Origin: Coccinella septempunctata
Taxonomy: Eukaryota > Arthropoda > Insecta > Coleoptera > Coccinellidae
NCBI RefSeq assembly: GCF_907165205.1
Contig: NC_058193.1
Span: forward strand, 34,175,521-34,239,520
Reading direction: 5' to 3'
Length of the DNA: 64,000 bases
Shown piece by piece: positions 10,982 through 21,084 of the stretch. The position numbers were made by a program, and so were the translations under genes. The notes beneath the pieces were generated by a model, which worked only from the letters and a program-made list of their open reading frames with translations, had not been told where the DNA came from and did no database searches. Each line of letters opens with the position of its first letter. The stretch's first letter is position 1.

Positions 10982-13378
10982 ATGAAGAGACAAAGTTCAA
11001 TTCAAGATTTTTTCACGAAAAGACAAAATGTGGGTAGACCTGGAGTTGAAAATTTAGAAGCCCGCGTTGCCGTGGAAGGACAAAGTGAAATTGCTTGTGC
11101 CGATGTCTTTCAAACGAGCTCCTCTGGTCAAGATGTGGAAGGTATTTTTCAAGTTATTAAAAATGTAAACGATATTGGAAATTACTGTCAAAGGAGTTAT
11201 ATTTGTTCATTAACAAATGATGAAAAAGTTTCATTGTTAGAAAATGTATGGAAACCTCAGTCTGGTTACAAATTTCCTACCACTTCGATTTCAAACCACA
11301 CGAGATCCTTTCAAGCAAAATGGCTTGAAGAATTTGAGTGGTTAACGTATTCAGAGGAGAAATGCGGAGCATTTTGTAAATACTGCGTGTTTTTCTCTCA
11401 GAGCGAACATGTAGGGAAAGGAAATCACCAATCATTGGGAATATTTGTGACCCAGCCTTTCATAAATTTCAAAAAAGCTAGGGAAATGTTCAAAAATCAT
11501 CAAGATTCGAAATACCATAGGCAATCCATTTTGATTGCTGAAAACACAAAATCCTTGATTAAAAAAAAACGTGAAAGTGTTATTGATCAAGTGAATTCTC
11601 GAAGAAAATTAGATATTGAGAATAATAGAAAGAAACTGGTTGCTATAATTCAAACTATTAAGTTATGCGGAAGGCAAATGATTGCTCTCAGAGGTCATAA
11701 TGATTCTGGACGAGTGAGTCTTGAAGAACCTGACGAAAATGACGGAAATTTCCGATCATTGTTGAGATACCGAGCTAACAGCGGAGATAATCTTCTTAAG
11801 GACCAATTGATCAGTGCTGGTGGAAAAACAATGTACACAAGCCCTGTCATTCAGAACGACATCATTAACACATTTGGTTCTTTGATTCAATCCAAAATTG
11901 TGGCAAAAGTAAGGAATTCTATCTTCTATTCTGTTTTAGCGGATGAAACCACTGATATAAGCCAAATAGAACAATTTTCACTTTGCATTCGCTATGTTGA
12001 TGAAGAAACTTTCAAAATCAGAGAAGATTTCCTAACGTTTGTCCCCGTTCATGATGTAACTGGTGCAGGTTTGGCGAAAACTGTATTAGAGACCTTGTCA
12101 AATTTAGGTCTTGATTTGAACAAATTGAGAGGCCAAGGATACGATGGTGCTGCCACTATGAGTGGCAAGTTCAGAGGAGTTCAAGCTGCTATCAGAGAAA
12201 AACTACCATTGGCCCTTTATACACATTGTTCTTCGCATACACTCAACTTGTGCTTGTCAGATGCAAGTAGCATTTCCTCTATTAGAAACTGCATGGGTGT
12301 CATTAAAGAAATATGTGCATTCTTTCATGCATCAGCTAAGAACACAGAGATTTTAAAATCCACGATTTCAGAGCGCTTTCCTGATGAAAAGAGAAAGAAG
12401 CTGATTTCATTGTGCGAAACGCGATGGGTGGAGAGACATGACTCAGTTATTCTATTCAAAGAAATTTTAGAAGCTATCATACTCTCCCTACATAAGATAG
12501 AAGAATCTAGTGTTTCATCAACTAAAGCATTTGCTTTAAGTCGTGCCATTTGTACTTTTCCATTTATTGTTAATCTTTTCATTTTGAGCCAGATGCTGTC
12601 GACTACACACAGCTTGTCTGAGACCCTTCAGAAAAAAAACATTGACCTTAGTCAGGCTATAAGCAACATCACAACTGTTTTAGACCTACTGTCAAAACAG
12701 AGATCAAATGCCGAGCAAACGTTCAAACCATTATATGAACAGGTGAAGACAATAGCCTCCAAACTTTTTGTCACAGAGGAGCTTCCACGATTTTGTCGGC
12801 TTCAAACAACACGCAACAATGTACCTTATACCACAGAAGAAGAATATTATAGACGAGCAGTTTATGTGCCATACCTGGATGATTTTTGTGAAGCGTTAAG
12901 GGAAAGATTCCAATCTCATAAAGACACAATAATATCTTTACAAAACATTCTTCCACAATTTTGTATCAGAACAGACATCACTTCATTAGAAGCTGCATTG
13001 AAATTATATGAACCAGATTTGTCATTTAACGACATTGTGCGAAGTGAGTTTAAGCTGTGGCAAGAAAAGTGGAAACAGGAAAGACCTGAAGTTCTGCCAA
13101 AAACGGCGATTAGTTCTCTAGAAAACTGTGACAAAGATCTATTCCCCAACATTTATATCCTTCTAAAAATACTAGCTGTCCTTCCCGTGTCAGTCGCTAC
13201 TGTTGAAAGGACTTTCTCTAGCCTAAGAAGACTGAAAACTTACCTAAGGAACAGCACATCTGAGAATAGACTAAATGGTCTCGCATTACTCTCTATTCAC
13301 AGAGACATCACAGTTAGCGACGAGGAAGTTCTTGATAAGTTTGCTAGTGTACCGAGAAAACTGGGGTTTGTTTTGTAA
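10982..13378 (+). CDS. hAT transposase, ZMYM1/TTF-zinc-finger and DUF4371 type
   Basis: This 798-residue protein would bind the ends of its own element and cut and paste it in the nucleus. In order it has: a short N-terminus with a PIP-box-like QSSIQDFF (residues 4-11); a TTF-type zinc finger with C128, C132 and C135 and later H173 and H179; a hAT RNase-H-like core with D321 (LADETTD), D388 (GYDGA) and a TRW motif; and a C-terminal hAT dimerisation region with E742 in SVATVERTF followed by LRRLKTYLR. D321, D388 and E742 fit the family's DDE triad. The frame has no stop or shift, and the length is normal for this group. The ATG at 10982 is chosen because it is the first in frame and is preceded by AATCACA. 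AATAAA at 13451 probably ends the transcript. Host domestication is unlikely given the intact terminal repeats. Confidence 0.95.
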   Translation: MKRQSSIQDFFTKRQNVGRPGVENLEARVAVEGQSEIACADVFQTSSSGQDVEGIFQVIKNVNDIGNYCQRSYICSLTNDEKVSLLENVWKPQSGYKFPTTSISNHTRSFQAKWLEEFEWLTYSEEKCGAFCKYCVFFSQSEHVGKGNHQSLGIFVTQPFINFKKAREMFKNHQDSKYHRQSILIAENTKSLIKKKRESVIDQVNSRRKLDIENNRKKLVAIIQTIKLCGRQMIALRGHNDSGRVSLEEPDENDGNFRSLLRYRANSGDNLLKDQLISAGGKTMYTSPVIQNDIINTFGSLIQSKIVAKVRNSIFYSVLADETTDISQIEQFSLCIRYVDEETFKIREDFLTFVPVHDVTGAGLAKTVLETLSNLGLDLNKLRGQGYDGAATMSGKFRGVQAAIREKLPLALYTHCSSHTLNLCLSDASSISSIRNCMGVIKEICAFFHASAKNTEILKSTISERFPDEKRKKLISLCETRWVERHDSVILFKEILEAIILSLHKIEESSVSSTKAFALSRAICTFPFIVNLFILSQMLSTTHSLSETLQKKNIDLSQAISNITTVLDLLSKQRSNAEQTFKPLYEQVKTIASKLFVTEELPRFCRLQTTRNNVPYTTEEEYYRRAVYVPYLDDFCEALRERFQSHKDTIISLQNILPQFCIRTDITSLEAALKLYEPDLSFNDIVRSEFKLWQEKWKQERPEVLPKTAISSLENCDKDLFPNIYILLKILAVLPVSVATVERTFSSLRRLKTYLRNSTSENRLNGLALLSIHRDITVSDEEVLDKFASVPRKLGFVL

Positions 13379-13450
13379 CCATCTATGTAAGCGAATGTTC
13401 AGCTAACCTCGTCTTCATGTCGTCAATTAATTTTTATTTTTTCCACTTAT

Positions 13451-13456
13451 AATAAA
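13451..13456 (+). terminator. Poly(A) signal of the hAT transposase gene
   Basis: AATAAA lies 73 nt downstream of the stop codon, inside the transposon, followed by T-rich sequence. Confidence 0.6.
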
Positions 13457-13812
13457 ATGAAATTTCTCATTGTCGTTTTTTTTCTTGTTCAAAACATGAT
13501 GAAGCCTTTTGTGAAAACCTCACTACTCTATCAATTTCTCGTCACGTTGCAGGAGTCCGTTAAATGGGGATAGTTCACAGACGTGAGTGTTGGCTAGAAA
13601 TAGCAACCAATGGTAATTTTTTTTGCATCATAACTTTTAAGATTTGAAAACAATGTGTACGAGATATTGATGAAAAACAGGGAGACTATGCCCAAAGTTA
13701 TCCTTTGATTCTCAATCGAAAAATTGCATCCAACCTAATCTAACCATTGGATCATTTGATGGTGTAAGCATCTCGGGGCCCCCCCCGAAAATATTTTCTA
13801 TATACGCCACTG

Positions 13813-13820
13813 CGTGGTGG
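13813..13820. repeat. Right target-site duplication of the hAT element
   Basis: CGTGGTGG, identical to 10522-10529. Confidence 0.95.
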
Positions 13821-14068
13821 GTATGTTCTTCTCCTCCTGCGTTTTTGTCCGAGTTCATCGGACGTTCAGACAGCAATTACGAATATTACGATGCCAACAA
13901 GCACGCATCATAAAATCGACAGTAGCGCAATGTGAAGCTGATACGTTCTGACGTTTATGTCATTCATTAAACACGGTCCGTCGGTTTTTGTCGTTTTGGC
14001 ACGCACGAAATGTGCAAGACGACTCGACGAAAGTTGCCTCATTGTCTGCTCACTAATAGGATGGTATA

Positions 14069-14765
14069 CAGGGTGAGTCTTTGACTCGTGCAAATATTTC
14101 AACAGTAGATTCTTGGGGTCGGATGAAACACTTTTTTTCCTTTACCATTTTTTCCAAATCGGCTCGGTTTGAAAGATACACGCTGTTGAAAACCCATAAG
14201 AAATTTTATTATTAGTTTTATCTCACAAATGGTTTTATCGAATGAAATGAATTTCGGAATATAGTTTTTCATTTATTTGATGGATCTTTTTCGAACACAA
14301 GATATCACCCACGTCTTCCAGTTTTCTCATTATTTCCATTACGTACCAGTAAAATACTGAAAATTCAAAGAACCCAACTTTTGAAACTAAGTTGGACGCT
14401 ATCTAATATAAATTTGAACGTTTGGTAAAATAAAAGTATTCTTTATATTTCCTCGTATAATGCACCGTTTTCGAGTAAATTGATGTTCAAAAATGAAAAA
14501 TATCTGTGAAATTCACAAAATTGGGTACTTTGGCTGAATACAACTCTGTTTAAAAGATCCACAGAAGTGTAGTGTCACAGATTTAGCTTATTATTCTGAA
14601 GGGAATTTTGATTCTCCAGAGGTGGCATAGCTCATTATGAAAACTTAAAATGGTTATATATTTTTATCAGAGCCGAATCGGAAAAAATGGTTAAGGAAAA
14701 AAGTGTTTCTTTTGAACTCAAGAATCTACTGCTAAAATATTTGTATGGATTAAAGACTCACCCTG
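14069..14765 (+). mobile_element. Family B MITE, reference copy
   Basis: This 697-bp element has terminal inverted repeats of about 98 bp. Both ends read CAGGGTGAGTCTTT inward and share CAGTAGATTCTTG, AAACACTTTTTT and CCATTTTTTCC. It is flanked by TATA on each side, which fits a TA duplication. The body contains GATATCACCCACGTCTTCC and TTGGGTACTTTGGCTGAAT, which identify further copies at 21085, 30905, 38113 and 46024. It has no coding capacity. Confidence 0.88.
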
Positions 14766-15520
14766 TATATTAACCGGATGTCCAAATTGAAACAAGCCAC
14801 ACTTAGGAAAACCCTGTAGGTATCTTGAATGGGGAATTCTCCTCCATTTGGGATATCACTGCATATGCAAGTTTAAACTGAATAATTATGAGTTTCATTC
14901 AAATTCACCGCGGAAACTATTCAAAATCATCCTTTAAATATGGGCTTTTAAAATTTAAATCACTTTGTGCGGAGTTTACGATTTGGCAACAGCGCATACA
15001 AGACAATGAAAAGAACAATGTCCGATCAGCTTGTACTTACTGGCGAGCTTCAACTGCAACCGGCCATAAAACTCCCATAAAATTTTACGACCTTCCTCGT
15101 TCGTCGCAGACTTCATAGACAGCCATCTTTGTCTATCTCATCAAGATAATGCATTTGTTGTCCTTTATTATCCTTGCATATTTCAGTCGATGTTGCCAGC
15201 TTGTACAATTCTCACAAAACGCTTTAAACTTTGAATACCCATTTTTATTTGCTTAAAATAATTTTTTTGGGAAACGGTTGAAATGGATGTTTCAAAATGT
15301 GACGTTTCAAAGATATTCCATAAAGAATACAACATTTTCGTCAGAAGGAGTATTCCCTATTAAAGACTCATCCTGTATATTAACCGGGTGTACAAATTGA
15401 AACAGGCCACACTTTGCTTACCCACGTTTTTCATGGAATTCAAATACGCGGTTGATGGCTAGAGGTTCCAAAATTTGTTGCAGTAATTTAGAGAAATCCT
15501 GTGGATATCCTGAATTTCAT
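14752..15520 (+). repeat. Direct duplication flanking family C copy 2
   Basis: The 3' tip of the B element plus adjacent unique sequence (14752-14806, TTAAAGACTCA.CCTGTATATTAACCGG and on to CAAATTGAAACA.GCCACACTT) occurs again at 15357-15412. A second matching piece follows: 14812-14835 (CCTGTAGGTATCTTGAAT) against about 15495-15520 (CCTGTGGATATCCTGAAT). The C element lies between the repeats, so a segment containing the B end was duplicated around or together with it. Confidence 0.7.
14828..15362 (+). mobile_element. Family C MITE, copy 2
   Basis: About 535 bp, colinear with copies 1 and 3 (see 8429-9020). Its ends are clearest here: GAATGGGGAATTCTCCT on the left and, reversed, TAATAGGGAATACTCCT on the right, giving a short imperfect inverted repeat. 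No target-site duplication could be assigned. Confidence 0.8.
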
Positions 15521-16890
15521 AACAACTTCTTCATTCCCAATTTTCAAGCCTCTGGTGTAACTCGATTTTCTACTGAATTTCATAGATTTATTTCCACTAG
15601 AGTGCAAATCGAAAGAACGATTGTCGATTATTTCATCCTGGCAAACTGACGGTGATATCTTCGGATCTACAAGTTCTAGCAGAAATATTCGACGTTCCGT
15701 CCGTTCTGCAACGGGCTGCACGTTCCGTGATTACTTCATGTTCTTTCACGGACCAGATAATAGCGATATTTCCGGCTTTTTATGTTAATTTTCCGTCAGC
15801 TATCTCGGATAACGCGGTACTTGTCGCTTCAATGGCTGACAAGTAATAAAGTCCTCGGTAACGCCGCCGTTCACATCGCAGTACATAATTTATTCCGGGA
15901 AATATTTTCTGTACGGAGAAGAAACGTACGGTTATTCGACAATCGAATAGACGGGCAAAAATCCGTAATGTATTCGCGATAATGGGAATTTTTTCATCGG
16001 ATCGCCGCGGTTAGGTTAACTTTCGATCTGTACGGTAACGACCGCAGCGCGGTAGAGTGGGGGTAACGACGGATTATCGTTAATGGGATTCTCTGCAGTC
16101 TGATGTCCTAGAGGAATTTTCGGAATTGCGACAACGATGTGCATGGATAGGGAAATCATTTGAACGAGTCCCCGACCAAATAGGGATGTCGGAAACGAAA
16201 AAAGTATCGATATTTTTTAGAGATATTGCAATTTTTACAAAAAAAATTAATATATTGTTCGATTTCAAACAAGATATTACAGCTCTGAGAATTCATGCTA
16301 CATTTTTAGATAAATACACCAGTCTACATACACTATCTCCAATAAACCAAAATAAACTAAGAACAACAATAAAAAAATATTGATAATATATATTGATTGT
16401 ACCGATATTTATGTGATAAAGACGTAAAAATGTGATTTTATTTCCTTTCAACTAGAAGTATCGTGTTGTTCATAAATAGTCCTGAAGAAACACACCGTAA
16501 GAGACAATTTGTGACAAATTTTTTTGTGGGTATGCAAAAATATCGATTTTCTATACAGATTCGATATTTCAAACTTTATATCGATAGAAATACCAAAATA
16601 TATTCAGTTTTGGGTCGGTCAATCAGCTTATGTAGAAAAGTAAAAAAACTAAATCCAAATTTAAAGCGTTCATAATTTTCGTATTTTTATACGCCAAAGA
16701 CATGGATCTTGATAAAATCAAGACAATATGTTTTTTGTTCTTCCAAATACATATGTGAAATGGTTTTACTTATTTCGATAATATCAATGAATCTCAGTTA
16801 CAATTTCGATAAGTTTAATCCTCTATGAATATTGAATTACATAGGCATATGATTTTTATTGGACTGAGTTCTAGGCTTCAGAGTTCTCTA
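15521..16890. other. Gene-free stretch, nothing recognised
   Basis: Unique sequence, with a CpG-rich part at about 15640-16080 and AT-rich DNA after it. Short open frames here (15652-15846, 16126-16383) show no motif. Confidence 0.5.
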
Positions 16891-17465
16891 TAATAGGGAA
16901 TACTCCTGAAGAAAAGATGTATTTTTTATGAAATATCTTTGAAACGTCACATTTTGAAGTAACCTTTTCAACCGTTTCCCAAAAACAAATTATTTTAAGT
17001 ACTTCAAAATGAAAAATACAGAAGGGTATTTGAAATTTAAGGCGTTTCGTTTCTATTGCACGAGTTGGCAACATCTACTGAAATATGCGTTGATAATAAA
17101 GGACAACTAATACACTATCTTGATGAGGTAGAGAAAGATGGCCGTCTATGAAGTCTGCGACGAACGAGGAAGATCGTAAAATTTTATGGGATTTTTATGG
17201 CCGGTTGCAGTTGAAGCTCGCCAGTAAGTACGCGCTGTAGACCACAAGCTGTTATTTTATAAACAAGTTATTGTTCTTTTCATTTTCTAGTAGGCGCTGT
17301 TGCCAAATCGTAAACTAGAAACGAAAATTTTAAAACCTCATATTTGAAGAATGATTTTGAATAGTTTCAGCGGTGCATTTGGAAAATTCATGAATGAAGC
17401 TCAAAATTATTCAGTTTAAACTTGCATATGCTGTGAGAACCTAAATTGAGGAGAATTCCCCCAAA
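16891..17465 (-). mobile_element. Family C MITE, copy 3 (inverted)
   Basis: About 575 bp on the opposite strand to copies 1 and 2. It begins TAATAGGGAATACTCCT and ends GAGGAGAATTCCCCC. It is closer to copy 1 than to copy 2 in the middle part, for example the CAAGCTGTTATT..TATAAAC segment that copy 2 lacks. Confidence 0.8.
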
Positions 17466-20400
17466 TATTTGCTGGAAATGTCCTCTTTTCTTCGGACATC
17501 TTCTGGCAGATTGAAAATTGCAGGATGATCGTTGATTTGACGAATTTTTTTCAATTATTCTAGTCTTCATTTGGTCCAAGATCAAAAATAGGTATTTGAA
17601 AAACAGAAATATTCAAATGAGGCCATAGGAAAAATTACATGGTATAAAATCACACTTGGTCTTGGAGGAAATTCATGTAGGTGTTGAGGCTAATAAAAAG
17701 CAGCTAAGGTTTCTGTAGCTGGCTTCATGTTGTTCGATGTACCTATTGGACAATCAATAAAACTCAATTCACCTAAAAAAGGATGATAATTTCTTCTTTT
17801 TAAACTCTTGCTGCTACAGTTCCATCAAATAAAATAGGTCCCACAATTCGCCTGTTATTGGAGAGAAAATCCATAACAATTTTCACCCACTTGAAATTAA
17901 AAAATGCACAAAGCCTGTCCAACGTTTTTCAACTATTCACTTCAATCCAGAAAAATAACCTATTGATGTTTCTTGGAAATCTCGATGGAGAATACGCGAA
18001 TCCTGAAAAGCTACAAGACGACAGGCTCCGAATTCACAGCTGGCTTCGTTCCGATCCGTAATCGATACATTTTATTTCCAAATCGGGCATCAGGCCAGAA
18101 CTCGAACAACAATCGTTACAGAATTAGAAATCGGACAATGTATAAAGCGAGCGAGAAGAAACACAACAAGGACCTGGTGAAATAACAACAGAACAACAGA
18201 TGTAGAACGTAATCCCGCCATTTATTATCGAATTATAAACAGTGTGTTCCCGAAATGTCAACCAATTATACTCGAATTTCGTTTCTAGTCAATTCACAAT
18301 TTGTATTACTTCATTTATAACTTCGGGTAGTTGCAAATCGAATATTTTGGACACAGGAGTTTTTTACCACTTTCTATTTCGTATATGTAATTTACCCATT
18401 TCAAGAAAAAAATCTTGCATAAACAATAACGAGTGTACCCGTTATAAACCCGGACCAAGTGAAAGTGTCAACTAGACAGCAGCTATCCTCGTTATTGAAC
18501 AAAAATTGATCGGAAATATTCGCGGCAAATTAACGACTTTTAGCTCATTAGTTATCAAGAACGTTGATCGGCGTTTAATCACGCCGAGTCGTCAGCATTT
18601 GGAGGAATTCGACGTCTAATGTCGACATCAATCATCAATCAATTCGATAATGAAAAACTAGATCGAAAGACTTTCACGAATATCTCAATTCCCGACAGGT
18701 GACAGGACTAAGTGAGAAGCGTCCGTTTCGTTTCCAATTTTCCTTCATAAAAAAGCCTGTTAATTGACCTTGATAATGTGGAGAGAATACTTGATGAGTT
18801 AGTTCCATCTACAATATCTCTATTTCATCATTTCAGCCTTTGATCGCTTGAAAACCGAAAATTTCTCATCTCAAATTGATGAAGAATGTGTTTTATTTTT
18901 TTAACCGGAAACGGTGCCTCGTACAGCAAAAAGTCAAGAGAACGAATTTGCTTCAAATTAAATAAGAATTCAAATAGTAATTTTTATTGTGGGAAAAACC
19001 AATGGAGTATCACTTTTTATCTGAAAATATTCAGTCTCGCTGTAGTACGGACGCTACTAATAGAATAATAATAAGAAATGATGTTATGCAAAAAGTTCTC
19101 CTTGACGCTCAAAACCTATGTCTCAAATTTCATAAAAATATTACAAGCAGTGTGAAAGTTATTGATGAAAAACATTATTTTCTCTATAATTTCAACACCC
19201 CGTATCTCGGAGAGGAAACATTTCTCGACATATGTTTATATGACAATCTAGGGCTTATTTTCGATGTAGAATACGTGGTTAAAATTTCTTGGTTACGATC
19301 TGGACCACCCTGTAGTTACGGATTTTCATCAAGTATTGGCCACATCGATTCAATATTTATAGAAAACTAAACATATGTACTGAAATCCTTACTGTGCCTA
19401 GAATACGGGATCTATCAAGCCCACTCTGAAAGGTAACCTTATTCCACAAATTCCGTAAGAGCGGACAATCAACAATTTACTCAACTTTTACGAAACACGC
19501 ACATGGACTGCCGACCGGCACTCCATATCCGGAATCCGGGACTAAACCCCGAATCATATACGATAAAAATCCGCTGGAAAACTTATAATTAAACACGAGC
19601 CGTCAACGAAATTAAGCCACCTACGCGTCAGTTTCTTCTCTATGATCGCCGACAATGACGTTCTTTGTTAGGACCCTCAGTGTTTACGAGTAGATTCGAA
19701 TTGGTAATTACACGATTTCCGTTACGCTGCGCTAGAGGTGTCCCCCTGTGGCGTTTTTTTTTTATTGTGAGGGACGTCCGCAGTTATCAAATGTACGAAT
19801 TTGACGTGTACTGGTTTGTTTTTTTCCCTACGGGTCACCTGACGACGCCAGGTGACGCAATTCGGCACCGTCTGCGAAACGCCAGGTGGCGTTTGAATCG
19901 GCAGAAGGCAGAAATGACAGCAGACGGTAAATTTCGGATGCTCGAAGACTTTTAGCAACTTGAACTTACACCAGCTGAATCAACCTGCCAAAACAGGAAG
20001 CATTCTGAAATTTGTATACGATTTGATACAGCAAGTCCGAATTTAAATACACTTGCCATTCCCGGGTCTAAATTCCATTGCGCTATCACAATTTCTCCAA
20101 AAGTTGCAAGTGGACCAAGTCGGACCAGGTGTAGTAAATTGTAATGAAAATGTAACAAATAGTAGAGTGTTTCCAGTTCTTGCAGGATTTGGAAAGGGTT
20201 CAAGTCATCAAGGCCTATCGAGAATGGCACTAAGGCAATAAGACAGAAGACAATCCCTTCGGCAGATGACGTTCATGTCATCATTGATCATCGTTTATAT
20301 CAACTTCTGTGAATCAATGCTATGTTTGACGAAGACGAAAATAATAAATCTGAGTGCGACCCTGCCTAAATGGATTCAATTTTTGTTTATTCCGAAATGA

Positions 20401-21084
20401 ATTTCAATAAAAACTCTGCCTTTTTTCTTCTTATCGACTACTATGGGAGAGTCATTGTGTGGCCTTACTTAAAAGTCGATTTAATAATAAACTGTCCTCA
20501 TCACGTTCACTTATTTCTTTTTTTTTCTTCGTCTCACTTTCGTTAAAGACTAGAACTGAAATCTCCTCCTCGTAAACAATCCCGGTTAAGTAGGTTTACG
20601 ACCCTCTGCGCGTTCTTAACGTCCCGGCAAGTACGTATATTACGATAATTTAGTACTTCTTGTGAAGTGATCGGGATTAAAGTCGTACGATTAGACGCGA
20701 CGTATATAAGTTATAAAAATATACCCATTACCGATGTCATTAGGACCCACACACAAAGCAGTGGCTGGCTACCGGAATTCGGTCCGGCTTTTATTAGCTA
20801 CGTTCTTAAGAGATGATTGATGCTAAGGCACTATGATTACGTGACTCGACTCTTTCAATGAGTAACGAGTTCGGTAGACTGAAAAAAAAAGTTGCAAAAG
20901 GCACTGGAACATCGTCAGTGTTTCGGATATCATAGGAACTTTTTCTACCTTATTTCTGTGGAATAATCGAACAATTCCACAACGATTTAATGCGGCAAAA
21001 CAACCACATCTAACACGAAATTGGCAGGTCCATTTCTAATCTATACAGTGTTAGTCTCTTAACTTGGATTCGGGTTAGAATATA
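17466..21084. other. Long gene-free stretch
   Basis: No gene is identified over 3.6 kb. Plus-strand open frames at 17858-18061, 18987-19370 (127 codons) and 19665-19955 have no recognised motif. The stretch 19740-19960 is CpG-rich and holds a cluster of E-boxes (listed separately). Confidence 0.5.
19836..19894. promoter_or_regulatory. Cluster of three CAGGTG/CACCTG E-boxes
   Basis: CACCTG at 19836-19841 and CAGGTG at 19849-19854 and 19883-19888 lie within 53 bp. The last is centred in an 18-bp near-perfect inverted repeat (AAACGCCA-GG-TGGCGTTT, 19877-19894). CAGGTG is the core site of Snail-type zinc fingers and of several bHLH dimers in insects. Binding or enhancer function is inference from motif density alone. 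Confidence 0.25.

Larger units (their letters stand above)
10530..13812 (+). mobile_element. Complete hAT-superfamily DNA transposon (3,283 bp)
   Basis: The left tip CAGTGACGTATATAG and the right tip (reverse complement CAGTGGCGTATATAG) differ at one of 15 positions. They are flanked by a perfect 8-bp direct repeat (10522-10529 and 13813-13820). Just inside each tip is a G/C-only run: 10544-10575 on the left, where G runs and C runs can fold on themselves, and about 13777-13789 on the right. One uninterrupted transposase frame (10982-13378) and a poly(A) signal are inside. With both ends, duplication and gene intact, this is a plausible autonomous copy. Confidence 0.95.

Noticed and set aside
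18987..19370. 127-codon plus-strand frame
   Set aside because: No recognisable domain, AT-driven codon use, overlapping alternative frames and no splice context.
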